Below, piece after piece: positions 47,306 to 60,799 of a stretch of DNA of 64,000 bases. A program made the translations under genes and the position numbers. Below the pieces are notes generated by a model. It saw only the letters and a list, made by a program, of their open reading frames with translations, was not told the DNA's origin and did no database searches. Positions within the stretch are counted from its first letter, which is position 1. Every line of letters begins with the position of its first letter. Source of the DNA: Trichopria drosophilae. Taxonomy: Eukaryota; Arthropoda; Insecta; Hymenoptera; Diapriidae. Location of the stretch: the NCBI GenBank assembly GCA_030407085.1, contig CM059585.1:97372501-97436500 (forward strand). Reading direction: 5' to 3'.

Positions 47306-50020
47306 ACTGGACACTGAAACTGAGGAGGAAAAGCGAATCAGTAAATCTCTTTCTAGCTGTCGATTTTAGCAACGAGGGAGAAAAACACACTTGATGGAAG
47401 ATTAATTCTCATCGCGATGACGAAAGTCACGAACGAAAGGTCAGAGGATAATCTCGCGAAGGAATACAATCATGAGCACGATAACGAATTGTGCGTGAAA
47501 CGGGTAAGAAAAATGGGAGCGCGTCGATTTTGCGTTGGCTTATCATCGCGTGGAGGATTTTAAAATTATTTTTAGATTCGCTATCAACGAAAATAGTAAG
47601 GCCGATCATCGTCGGTCCTATTGTCATCCCAACGATTGTGAAATCGACGATGCCGATCTAAGCGTTCTCGAAAAAAATCCGCTACGTACGCACGGTCAGA
47701 TTTTTGCGATATTTTCGAAATAACCAACGCGTAAGTCGGACATAATCGATTTCAGGGTATTAAATGTTGACTGACAATCATATCTGCAACGACCCCACGC
47801 AGAATTGAGTCATTCGACAGAAACTTCTTTCCCGCTTCATTATTAGGTGTACGCATAAAATCTATTTTAAAGGATATCTAATTAATCAAAGGTTTCGTGA
47901 TTATTAAATCATGTATATGTCTTGATAAAATGTAAGCACTCAGGAACATCTCCGGTTACCTTCAGTCACATCAGATATCCAGTTCGTACGTTCATTAATG
48001 TTATTCTCGCATTTAATTAATGGAATATTTACAGATAAGATTTTGATATAACTTTTAGGAAATTTGCCAAAATGTCAAGAAACTGGGGAAATAGTATGAA
48101 ACGGTGTACTTTGTATTTCTTGTACGAAAATATTCGTCATTCTAACCTCGAAATTTAAGATTTTTTTTAAGGTTAGAACGGATGTTTAACGGAAGTGAAT
48201 AACCAAAAATAAATCGAAACTTATTTTTTAGGTTCACGTATTTAATAAGTGCATTTTTCCATAAAATTTCAAATCCTTGTCCAAAATCCTCAAATCGGTA
48301 TTTCTATTCTTCTATTCTTCTATCGATAATTTACTAATTATGATATTTTAGCATAAAGATCATAAATTCTGAAAATTCTAACGTATAAAAAAAGTTTTCT
48401 ATAGGATTTAATGCTCAAAAAATATATTTACGAATATTTTTTATTTGTAAGAGGTTATGTTTTCAGTACTTCTTACAACTACTTGCAGGTCACGTGATCA
48501 AACGAACTTCAGGCAGTTGAACGAAATGTAAGTATACAAATGACAAAATATTTTTTGGTTGTTCCCTAAAATTGGTAAAGGTTGACAATTTCGGTAACTT
48601 CCTTACAAATAACAATGAATTAGAACGAAATTAGTTTCTTATTTACTTTTTTTTTCTATTTACATAATAGAACAACAAAGAAACCTATTGTTACTAACGC
48701 CATCTGCCAAAAAAATTGGAGTTATTTTGAAAACACTCGTGGAGAACGTAATATTTCGAAGTGTTACGAACGCCATCTACATAAGTACTAGAAATCACGT
48801 ATTAAGAAAACACTTACTCCTTCGATTAGTTAATTATTCAACTGCCAAATTTATATCCAATGAAATATTAAGTTAACTTAGTCACTATTATAACAATTTC
48901 AATAGCTTATCCATTGTTGCACTATAACATATCTTCACACAAATTGAACGGTTCGCTAATTAACTTGAAAAAGTAGTTAAGAAGCAATTCATTAATCTGC
49001 TCAACGGAAGTAAAATTTGTCAGCAATTTTTTTTATTCTACCGTTCTAGTTTTGTTTAATTAAATTTGTAGAATTTGGATAATGATTTATTGATAAACTT
49101 CAATGCTCATTAAATCTCGGAGCGTATTTCCGTTTCGAAATAGATTTAGGTTATATTGATAACCGTACATTTTAAATTCTAAGGTATCGATTACGATTAA
49201 CGTTTTTATTAGTTCCGATCGTAACATAACCTCGACCAATAAAACTGTTTAATATCGAGAATAGTTTGTTGAAATTTACAATTTTAAGGTTATGTTTTTG
49301 TAATTCAAGTATTTTTCATTTGTTAGGTTATGTAAGTGCTGGGATTCTCAATTTCTGGTAATTTCACGTTACTTTATCCCATTCAAATCCATTTTTAAAT
49401 GTTTAGTATAAGAATCTCTTAGTGAAATGGAATAACTTATTTTTAATTAATGAATCATTTTGAACTCATTTTTGAGGTTAGTTCTGACAACTGATAACAA
49501 TGAACATAATTTTGACGTAAGATTTCGACTTTTTTGGTAATGTTTTACGAAGTTAAGAAACATGAGCGATGCATGTCAAAATGCAATGAGTCGATAACTC
49601 GAATACATGAAAGACCCCCCTGAGTTTGTTGATCAGAAACGTTATCACGAATTCTCCTCACGACCTTGTGACCTCGGTGTTGATAGTTGATATTTTATTC
49701 TTTACATTAGTTCCCCCGCGTAGTTGAGTTTCGTCTTTCGTAAGCGATTTCATCATACCGAGACTATTGACGTGTATTGTATATCAAACGCATTTTTCAA
49801 TGTCGTTCGATCCATCAGAATTTCCACGACGTCGAAAAATTGCGATTCCAGTCTCAGTGTTACGCTACACATGTCGATTTCTTTGTCATATTTGTCTGGA
49901 TATAACAGATACTTTCATGATTTTAAGTAAATGAACACTTAAAGAATTCTAGCATCTGAGTTCTTATTGAAATTGATTTTTAGTAGGTCATGGTTGGGTA
50001 ATGAACATTGAGAAATGTTG

Positions 50021-50754
50021 GTTTCTTCCACCAGCGCTAGATGGCGCTCAAATCCAAATATGAAGTAGAGCGGCGCTTAAGTGCAATATCAGTCTTATTC
50101 AGAAATGATTGATTTTTAAAATTTTCAATGTTATTCCCAGAGTTTTGGGCGTGTCCTAAGGTTATTTTTTACGGACAGCTTCAAGTTTATCTGTTATAAA
50201 AGTAATAAGAAAAAGTTAATTATGCATAATCACATTTCCGATTAAGTCCAAAAATATCGTTATCATAATTCGCAAAATACTCCATTCGCTTTATTAAATT
50301 GTTTATCGCTTGGTTTATTATCAGTTAATATTTACGTTACTTGATTTTTATTCAGGCGTGTGTTACTTTTAATGGATTCCGAATAAATAAACGATAAAAT
50401 AATAATTTGTCTCGATTCATGACTTTCCTGACCAAATCTCAAGTATGTTAACCCTTTCATTTATTATTTTTTTGTAAATATTTAGTGTGGGATGTTTAAC
50501 AGTTGAATAATTTCAAAACAGTTCAGGGAACTTTATTCTACCGTTTCTAATTTATTCTTTGTTTTAATGTGTAATATTTTGATTTAAATGAATAAAAAAC
50601 TATCTAAAGTAATTTTAAATGTTCTATATATCTAATAAACAGCTCTTTTTGAACACTTTTTTAGCGTAATTTAGACATAATGTCGACAGTGCAACAAGTG
50701 CTGTTCAACTTCATATTTGGATTTGAGCGCCATCTAGCGCTTGTTGGAAGAAAC
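50021..50754. mobile_element. Element with about 47-base inverted ends
   Basis: GTTTCTTCCACCAGCGCTAG ATGGCGCTCAAATCC at the left and its inverted copy at 50707-50754 bound 734 AT-rich bases. No coding frame. Confidence 0.75.
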
Positions 50755-53700
50755 AGAATACGACCAATGTCTACGTCTAATGCATAATAATAATCACGGT
50801 TTGAAATGTTTTAGAGATCAAAATTATATCTTTAATCTATTTTAATTCGTGTTGATTTAAATGTTTGTCCATTTTCTATGAGTTTATAAATATATACATT
50901 TTTTGTTGAATAAATTGTAAAATAATCGTATAACAAAGAAATAAAACAAATTTGACATTCAGTGAAAATATCAATTATTTGTTAATATCAGTAGGATAAG
51001 TGGATGTAGTCCAGTGATTTCAACCACTTTAAAGTAACAAATTAAAAAGATTTGATCTAGGTCCAACTGATAATTAATTGTTTTATGAGATCATCATTCC
51101 GAAGAAAAATGCGTGCAACGAGAGATCAGTTTATTTTATCAACATGTCCCAAATACGATTCGAAATCAAAGCAGATCTTTGGTACTTACATAAGTAACAT
51201 AGTTAAGTGTTTAGAATCGCTACTAAATAGTGATTGTATGCAATCATAGTTCTCGCCATTAAAATAACGGTCGTAAAAAATGGAAATCTTAAAATTTCTG
51301 ATCATTTGAATCGATTATTAAAAGTCATTACATTTTGACGTTTATAAAACGTTTTTCTTATTGCATGAATTCAATCTGACATTCGAAATCCTTTTTTTTT
51401 AAGAGAATTTTTAGTATTTGTGAATTTTTGTTCCTCATTTTTTGAAAAGTTGCATTGCGTAAAGTTCAAAACGTTATCAAAAGTCATTATTATTCGTGAT
51501 TAATTTATTAAATAATCGTAAATGTAATTATTAATAGAATTTAAACTAACCTCAAATTTTTATTATATTTTTAATTTAATGTAATTTTAACCCCAAAAAT
51601 GTTCAAATTTGTTGTTTCTTTCGCAACATTGACCTTAATATAAAGAAAAAGTTTTATGATTTTGTTACGAAATTTGCGTTGAAATTTGAATTTACAAGTT
51701 AGAAAAAAATATGGAAACTGACGCGAAGAATGAGTGAAATACAAAATTTTTCATACAAAAAAATGTACAGGAAATACCTAAATATATTTAGACATTAAAA
51801 AAATAATTTACTGAAAGTGGAAAGAGAATATTTAAACATTTAAATGATTATATTAGAAATGCTAAGAAAGGTTATCTGTTTGGAACTGCTAATTTAATTC
51901 TGTAAACATTTTCTAATTGATTATAAACCTTAAAAAATTTTGAAAATTTTGGAACGTTTTGTAGATTTAGTGGGATTATAAAATTACAATTAAATAAAAT
52001 AATCCGATTAAAATAAAAAAATCTCTCCGAATAATTTTCATAACATTCAATTATTTTCAAAAATATTTTTCGATATATCAAAAACTACTTTGAATTTTTA
52101 TCAAAATATAAACATTTCTTAGTATTTTATTGGACTAGTTATTGCAAGGTTTTAAAAGACATTTAGTAAATTTTGTTAAATTTTATTTCACACTAATTTA
52201 GAATTTTATAAAATTTAAAGTATTTTTTATTACAACATATTAATAATATTAATTGTATATTTTTAATCAAATTTACTAAATCGGAAACAAATTGTAACAC
52301 GTGATTAATTTTATTTGATTACAATACATAATATTTATATTATGTTAAGTATAGAGTTTACCTCTGTATTCCAATCAATGAGCTAAACATACACTCAACA
52401 TTGTTTAGCAAGCATTTTATATTAGTAAGAATATCTTATAATATACAATAATTAAAGCGATTTCTCCGATTTCGGTATTTCAACAGAAAGATAAGGATGA
52501 AACTATGAGCACGAAGATTCAAAACAATTTTAGATAAAAGGTTTCACTTCTGCATTTTATTACATATATCAAAGTCATATTCGCTAAATAATGCAGTAAA
52601 CGAAATTTAGATTTACTCTTCCTTTGAATTATATGAAAATAGATCTAGAATGAGTTTATTTATTAAACACTTTATTCTATATACACAAAAATTAATGTAA
52701 ATAAACATTCTTTATTAGACAGGCGGAATTAATAATACATTATGCAACTAGGGAGCAAAATACTCGCGTCGCGCCGGTGTCAAACTTAAACTAGTCAGTA
52801 AACACATCTTCTCCATAGTTGCATATACAAATTTCTCATTCGAGAACAATAACTATTATTAGATTAGTTTTAATCCGGCATAACAGCATAATAACAAGAT
52901 TTACATTTTTCTTTAATAACTCATTAAAAATGTATAATATTTGAATTAAATGTGACATTTATTTTTCTGCAATAAGTCATTTTTTTAAAGAATTACCTGA
53001 ATACTGGTTGAAATATGATTTTGCAAAAATTTAAATGCCTTAAGTTTTATTATAACATTTATATTCATTAAAAACAAAATACTTTCAATAAAAGAGTTGA
53101 GTAAATTAACAGTTTCGTTGATATTATAACGATTCGGGTTCGATTTGTACCCTCGGACGAGTTTTTTTTCTTACTTGTGCACATTAAAAAATGTAAATTT
53201 ATACATAGTGCCATAGTCTTGAAGAGGACTTATATCAGAGTCGAAACGTTACTAAATATTTATTTATTATTTATATTAAAAAAAAAACTCAAAATTATTG
53301 ACCCTTGTTTGTTTATTTTTCCTCTTCCTCTAATTTTGTAAATTTTTATTAAACTCAACCATTTTTAATTTCTATTATTTATATGAGCGAAAAAAACTGA
53401 AACTATTTAAGAATATATTAATAACATTTTCTACTAGTCCCAATTTGGTTAATTAAACAGATTATTATATATCAATAAAAAGTCAATAATATTAATAGTT
53501 ACTAAAATCTAGTAAGTTTTAATTTAGATCAATACATGAAAAATAATTTCTGTACGAATTATCGAAACGCTTTTAAATTGTGGATATCAGAAAATTCTGG
53601 CAACTATTAATAATTCCAGAAACAGTTCTTGCAGAAATAATTCAATTAGAACCAAAATACATAATTTTTTTAAAAGTTTGGTAATTCTTTCAAAATGTTC

Positions 53701-56582
53701 AGAGATTATTGTCAAAATTTTCTAATATCCGTCACTTTTTGTATATTATCAGAACATTTTGTTGATTTTCACAGACAATATTTTTTTTTGTTTAAAATAA
53801 GTAGATTCTTGCGATTTAGTAACTTTGTTCTACCTTTTTTAGTATCAGTATTTAGTTTATATTTTAGTAATAAAAAAAATTAACAAAATTGTTACATTTA
53901 ATACAAACGATTTAGTGATAATATTAAATAATCTGTTGTATACTTTTCGAATATATTTTTATACACTTTTATCTCGACTTTCTTAAACAAACTTCTAGTT
54001 TGCACTTATCACAGAGGATTAATTGTTTGTACGTCTGAAAGGTATACAATAACATACGCTATGTATATATTTATATAAAGTTTCGCTTCGCACGCACTTT
54101 TATCCACACGTGTTGAAAATACCCGTGCTAAAGTGTACCCTGCAGTATTTAAAATTCAATGTAAATAATTATTTACTTTCATAAACACTTAAAACTTTTC
54201 TTTGATATTTGAACTGCGCCATTCGAAAAAGCGACCTTAAAGTTTTTAAAATTTTTACTCGATTAAAAAAACGATGTTGAAGGGTTAAATTATACTAATA
54301 ATTAAATATAATAATTATCTATTTTCCGAATAAGACCCCATTTCTACTAAAATTGTCAACTGTTTAATAATACTTATTTATTTTAACAAATCTTGGAAAA
54401 AATAAATATTAATAAGTTAACAAATAACAGTAATGTAAACAGTGAGCATAATTCAATATTTTTAATAGAAATTATGACGGATTATAATTTAGAAATAATT
54501 AATTTCTGGTAATTTAAAGATGATAAACAATTCTTCCTTTGACATTATTCTTACGAATGTATTTTGTAAACAGAATATCTCTAACAAAGTAATTTTAAAC
54601 GATATTTGCAATAATGTAACATTTAATCACGATTATCGTTTATTAAATTGGTATTTACATTCATTAACATATTCAATCACAGAATTGGAGTAGTAATAAT
54701 CACCTGCCGTCGTACGAAATTCTCAACATTCAAATTTCATCCTTCATTTCCTGTATGGACATTCGAAACGAAATATCATACTTGGGAGGTTTTTTAAAAG
54801 CTCAGAAATAAAAAAGTTATAGCTAATTGACATTTACAATATATTAATTAGCAAATATTAAACAATATTTCGATATTCTAAAAGTTATTTAAAAAACAAT
54901 TTATAATTTTTTTTTTGTTTTAAAGATTTTTTAATGCTAGACATTATTGTTTAAAATTTGCGGTAAGAAAAATCTGATAATAAAATGAAAAAAAATGTTT
55001 ATCTAAAATAAAAGAATAAAGTCGGCGATTTTCTAGTCTGTTAAATCTACAGATTATTTTTATCTATGCAAACCAATGACAAATGTAGTGTAAGTAAGAA
55101 AATATAAATATAATTGATATACTATTTATATATTTACATTTTTTAATATGCGCAAGTACGAAAAAAAATCTTCCGTGGATGGAAATCGAACTCGAATTGT
55201 TCGCTTACTAACTCTGTCGCGAAATATATATATTCCTTACCGGTTATATCAGTGAGATTATTTACTTAACTTTTTGTTAGAAGTGTCATGTTTTCATTTA
55301 AAAATAAAATATAATTTTATATTTAATAAACACAAGTATTTTGGCACATATTAAAACCATGTAGGAAAATATAAATTCATTGTTTTAATCAATGTTCCGG
55401 GATTTGTTAAAAAGAGTAATGTTTTTTTCACAATAAAATAAAAGTCAGAATATTTTTGTTCAGTCAACGAAATTATTAAGTGTACATTTTGAAAAAATTA
55501 AAATTCATATGTTAATTACTTCGTATTATGAGTCTTAAGATTTAAATGTTTTATGGTTAGATAGATTTTAATTTAAAGAGAAATCTTTTAAGTTGTTATT
55601 AACTATAAAGGTGTGTAGATAATTCCATTGCTTCCTTCGAACCTAAAAAATTGAATTTTAACAATTACCAGTCGTCACGAATTTTTAATATTAACTAAAC
55701 ACGAGTATTTTTGCAAATATGAAAATTAATTCAAAATATGTAAAACATTACTAAATTTATTTTTGTGTCCATGTTTTCTATATATTATGTTCAAAAACGT
55801 TATAATACTTCGATGAAGCAAGTTTAGTTTTATTGTCTACAGTAACTTAAAATAGAATAATTATTAATTAAAAAAATTAATTAAAGTGGTAAGGAAACTA
55901 AATTAATATTAATTGAAAATTATACTAAAGTACTATTTGGTCTTAAATAATTCTTTATTTCAAATTTTCAATAATATTTTCGTTCTTAACAATGTCTAAA
56001 AGTTTTATAATATATTTTTATTGTTTTTTTAATAATTAAAAAAAATCCTAAATGTATTCAATGCAATTCTTGTCATTACTTTTAGATTTAAATTATTTCT
56101 AAAAGCAAATATGACAGATGCAAAAATTATAATTTTGTTGATTTGTATTTTCATCAAAAATTGCACAAAATATTTTAGTCGAAAATTCATAAATAACAGA
56201 CTAATTGGCTGTCTAATTTCTAACTCTATTTCTAAAAATTGGAATCACCCCTAAGTATTCCTGAAATATTAAGAGATTAATGAGATTGCCTTAAAGTTGA
56301 CACACTTCTGTCAAATTCGAAATCCATTTTTGGGTTGTTTGGTTAAAATAGGCACGTCAAAACGGAGTAAACACAAAATTATGATGAATGAAGACGGAAC
56401 AAAATTTAATCGATACATTTTTGTATTTTCATTTCCTTTGTACTTCTTTCCTTGAACATTTAATGGGATTAATTTAATCGTTGCACAAATATTTGTGTTT
56501 TTAATCAAAATAATGACACATTTTCTATTAATAAAAACTTTTGCGAAAAAGGGAAAGTTATTTTTTCTTCGCTGATCGATTA

Positions 56583-56740
56583 CCCTAAAAAAAATGAGGA
56601 ATAGCGACTAAATATGTGGATGCCGGTTAGGGCCTAAATATTTAGTCAATTAAACTAATATGTCATTGACATTACATAGTATTTGACTAACAGGCAACTA
56701 CTACATATTTAGTCAATAATACTACATTTTTTCTCAGTGT
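56583..56740. repeat. Hairpin MITE with GACTAAATATGT arms
   Basis: AATAGCGACTAAATATGTGG...GGTTAG is mirrored by CTAACAGGC...ACATATTTAGTC. The outer ends AAAAAAATGAGG / TTTTTTCTCAG are weaker. Confidence 0.6.
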
Positions 56741-57861
56741 AACAATTTGTTACTAAATATTGTATAAATTACCAAATACTGAAAAATTATAATAGAGAGA
56801 AAATATAAATAAAACCATTCTTTAATATCTTTTAACTTAACTTATTAGCGATATAGTAAGAAAAATATTTAGTTGATCGAACTTTCCTTTAGTAAACTAA
56901 ACTTTTAGTAAATATGGAAATTACTATAAAGTTTTTCTCAGGGTATAATTTTATACTATTTCCGATTTGATTTTATTCATTTATATTAATACTTTTTTTG
57001 CATAATTATTAATCTACTGTAGATAAATATACTTAGTATGGTGTCTTTTCTATTTTCACATTTATTTTCGAATTAATGAACTGTAAATGAACCGAAATTC
57101 ATTTTTTTGACTTTTTAAAAAATCAAAATTTCGTATTATTGTGTTATTTTACTGTATTTTTTATTGTCCATATTTAATATTAATAATTTATATGTTAAAT
57201 GCTGTTAATCTGTATTTAATATGAGTTTTTAACAATCTATTAACTATCATAAATTAATTATCTAATTGATTAATATTTCGTAAATTTTAGACAATTAAAA
57301 AAATGTTATGTAATTTACGGAAATTTTGTTAATAATTAACATTTTTATTTAATATATTAATTTACCATTAAATTACATTAACAATTTGTATTTCAATGGT
57401 AAATTAACTATAGAATTCTTATGATGATTATCTTACAACTTATTTACGAAATTTGGTACAAAATGTTTCAAATTTTGATAGTTTAATTAAAAATATTACG
57501 ACCCCTTAAATTTTGCATTTTTTTTAATGTAAAGTTATAAAAATTCATAAAATATCACAAGATTTTATTGTTTGAAAATTGTAAATTCGAATTTGATGTT
57601 TAAAATCAATTAATTCAGCAAAACACGACAGTCAAATTTTACATTATAAATGTCAATAACTTTTCAAATGGAAGATTCGTAAATACTAAGTAGTTTATCA
57701 CTTAAAATGACGACAGACTAAAAAAAGCGACTTAAAAAATTATCCGAAGACAGAAATCAGTACACAAAGTTTTCGGCATATTTTATCATACAGAGAACAA
57801 TTTTCTTGGAAATTTTACCCTTTCCAATGGTAGTTTTGGAACAGACTTATAGAATCAGAAT

Positions 57862-58013
57862 AATTGCCATTTTTTCTGGTCAAAATTACTATTCATATAG
57901 TAAAAAATTACAAAAATCTAGTAACTGTGACTATAAGTTCTTAGAATTTTTGCTATTCAGATAGTAAAAGTTACAACAAAATATAGTAATTTTTACTAGA
58001 AAAAATGGCAATT
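57862..58013. repeat. Hairpin MITE with AATTGCCATTTTTTCT ends
   Basis: AATTGCCATTTTTTCTGGTC and AAAATTACTAT at the left pair with inverted ATAGTAATTTTTACTAGAAA and AAATGGCAATT at the right. Confidence 0.7.
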
Positions 58014-58741
58014 TTTTTAAAATTTTAGACATTATTCCGAAAGAAAACAGTTTTTCTTCTGTCCAATTTTATTACATAATAAAACTTAGACTGAATTGTA
58101 AAATAAAAACATTTTTATTTATTTAAAAACTCTTGTGTTTATTGAATTGTTAAGCCTTAACACAATTTTTTTTTTGTCTGTGCCAAACAAATCGAAGTTA
58201 GAATATAAAAAACTGCATTTTTATGATTTTTCCAACTAATTGTATAAAATTTTAGCATCTGTCATTGTATAACAATTTTTATGATTCAGAATAGAATTTC
58301 GAGGACGATCATATATTTCCATTAGTAAATACTAACATTTTACTAAAATTTCCATTTCGTAAAAGTTGTTTTGTACAGAATACAAAAATAATCTGACGTA
58401 TTAATAATATTGTACATTTGTCCTTGAATTTCTAGTCAGATAATAAAATTGATTATATAATTTTATGGAGTGTAGGGAATTAAAAATCTAGATGATAGAA
58501 ACTTCTAATACGATTTAAATCAAATCTTAAAACTTATCGAAATATGTTATCGTAATAAAATTCTCCGTCATTAAGTTCTGAAGTTAGACATTTAGGAAGT
58601 GAATAAAAAAAAGATCGAAAAAGAGTAAAAAAGATTAAACACTGACCAAAACAACAAATTATTTTACTCTTTTCTTGTTTACCGATTTCCAAAAAATTTT
58701 AAACGAATAAATAACTCAGAATGCACAACAATTTTACGTAC

Positions 58742-58841
58742 GATTAAATATATCCTTTCCCGAGAGTTTCAAATTTGTTCGCGTTTTGAACGTCTTTGCT
58801 GCAATAACGTCGAGGCAGGTCAATTTGAGTCCCTGTCACCA
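58742..58841 (-). other. Possible second untranslated exon
   Basis: On the minus strand a long pyrimidine tract ends in CAG (AG at 58843-58842). It is followed by 100 bases of higher GC and a GTACGT donor (GT at 58741-58740). Joined to the 59300 donor it keeps an open frame but contains no useful ATG. It therefore fits a 5'UTR exon or part of a noncoding RNA rather than a coding exon. Confidence 0.25.
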
Positions 58842-59299
58842 CTGAAAAAAAAGACCCGACCGGGCCCTTTTTGGCCCCGCGGACCCACGTATGTGAAATA
58901 CGCACATGCCTTGGTTCAATGTAAGTAGGATGCTGCGCATAAACACACAAGAAACGATCGACACGCGCACAATACAGATGTCCAGAGGGTCCCCATCTTT
59001 TTGGGCCTCAATCACTCGATCATCTCGTAAGAAGGAATCCAGTCCCCGAACGTGAGTTGCTTTTAATTACTTCGATAAGAAAAATTAAGTGTGTAAAAAG
59101 TGTATTATCGACGCGTTACGTTTGTTTACACTATTTTGGGCCCGATTACCGAAAACTCCAAAAAATAACGGTTTTTTAATCTCGTAATTCACCGAATCGA
59201 AACACGTATTTTTTGATAAAGAAATTACGTTTCGCTCGTTAATTGACCATTTTTCCGATTTTTTTTTTTTTTTGAAAATATTTACAAATCGGTACTTAC

Positions 59300-59348
59300 C
59301 ACGTGTTGCGCAGGACTCCTTTTTTGCCCCTTCGTCACTTCTCGACAC
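59300..59348 (-). other. Possible untranslated first exon (donor end only)
   Basis: The minus strand has a strong donor, CACGTG|GTAAGTACC, with the exon ending at 59300. The upstream 400 bases (to about 59.75 kb) are CpG-richer than the neighbourhood, as at a promoter. There is no ATG in the open frame through the exon, so it would be 5'UTR or noncoding. The 5' limit given is arbitrary. PPAT, which has an acceptor just before its start codon about 12 kb downstream on the same strand, is one candidate owner. Confidence 0.3.
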
Positions 59349-59864
59349 GCGGTCGGGGTTTTGAAGACGGAAGCCGTTGTGTTGTTCACCGGTCGGATTC
59401 TCGTACGCGAATGATTTACGTAGTCCAATGGAAAGTCACTTTTGTACTCTCGAAGGCCTCTCTTCGTTTCCTTCCCTTATGTTGTCTCTGTCGATGAGAT
59501 AATGAGCGAGTACTCGCACGCGATACGCTATTTTAACCCCTCGAAAAAAATACGCTCCCGGAGGTACTTTTTTTATTTTTTTGACGGGGACGTGCTGGAG
59601 GAAACGTTCGGTACTCGTACGAGTACACTATTGTTTATTAGGAACGACTTTGATTACGATCCCGATGTTAGTAAACTCCTTCTGTTTACTAGTCGGTATG
59701 TCGTCAGAAGTTTGTCGGGTGGTATTGACCTGCGAAGCGTCCTATAAAAATTAAATGTCTGATGAGGCAGGCACCACAATATTTTGTTACGCTATGACGT
59801 TGGGAGTACTTTTTCAAAAATTTTAAAAATGTTTTACTAAGAAAATCGTCAGATATGAAATTAA

Positions 59865-60795
59865 AAAATTGATTACATATAATTGTGAACATATAATCGA
59901 GCATATAACAATATATAAGTGTGCGAATATGTTTGAAAAATTATATATAATTAATTAAAATTCCTATATGACTATTACAGTTCGTAAAGATGGTAAATGC
60001 AGAAAACTTCTGGTTTTGATTCCAGAAGTAATTTTAGCCTACTTTTTCGAAATTTATGAAATTTCCGCATTCGAAGCTATTTTAATATTTATTTTTAACA
60101 TTAATTTTAAAAATACAGATTGATGGTGATAAATATTAGAAAAATATGACAAATCCGAAAATATGATGAAAAATTTTGAAAAAAAAATGTTCTTCCGAGT
60201 TCCCTGTTTTTTTTCAAAATTTTTCGGCACACTTTCGGATTTGTCATATTTTTCTAATATTTATCACCATCAATCTGTATTTTTAAAATTAATTTTAAAA
60301 ATAAATATTAAAATAGCTTCGAATACGGAAATTTCATAAATTTCGAAAAAGTAGACTAAAAATACTTCTGGAATAAAAACCAGAAGTTTTCTGCATTTAC
60401 CATCTTTACGAACTGTAATAGTCATATAGGAATTTTAATTAACTATATATAATTTTTCAAATATATTCGCACACTTGTATGTAGTAATATGTTCCATTAT
60501 ATGTTTACAATTATATATAATCAATTTTGAAAAAATATGTACTTCCGAGTTCCCCGTTTTTTTTCAACATTTTCGGCACACTTTCGGATTTGTCATATTT
60601 TTCTAATATTTATCACCATCAATCTGTATTTTTTAAATTAATTTTAAAAATAAATATTAAAATAGCTTCGAATACGGAAATTTCATAAATTTCGAAAAAG
60701 TAGACTAAAAATACTTCTGGAATCAAAACCAGAAGTTTTCTGCATTTACCATTTTTACGAACTGTAATAGTCATATAGGAATTTTAATTAATTAA
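59865..60795. mobile_element. Long inverted repeat plus a third direct copy
   Basis: Arms of about 320 bases (59865-60187 and 60208-60527) are inverted with few mismatches, sharing AGAAAACTTCTGGTTTT, GTCATATAGGAATTTTAATT and CGGATTTGTCATATTTTTCT. A further direct copy of the right arm runs 60537-60795, offset 350 bases. No protein. Confidence 0.8.
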
Positions 60796-60799
60796 TGTT

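Larger units (their letters stand above)
47330..58730. other. Mostly gene-free AT-rich region upstream of PPAT
   Basis: The first 400 bases (to about 47.76 kb) are CpG-richer and probably belong to the PPAT promoter or 5'UTR. After that the region is AT-rich with no supportable coding frame. The hairpin elements at 50021, 56583 and 57862 lie here. GAGTCGAAACGTTACTAAAT near 53240 and a tRNA-like ATCGAACTCGAATTG near 55185 are further repeat relics. It could be a long PPAT first intron. Confidence 0.5.

Noticed and set aside
59442..59747. 101-codon plus-strand frame
   Set aside because: Starts with TTG, no family resemblance; lies in the CpG-richer block that better fits a promoter for the minus strand.
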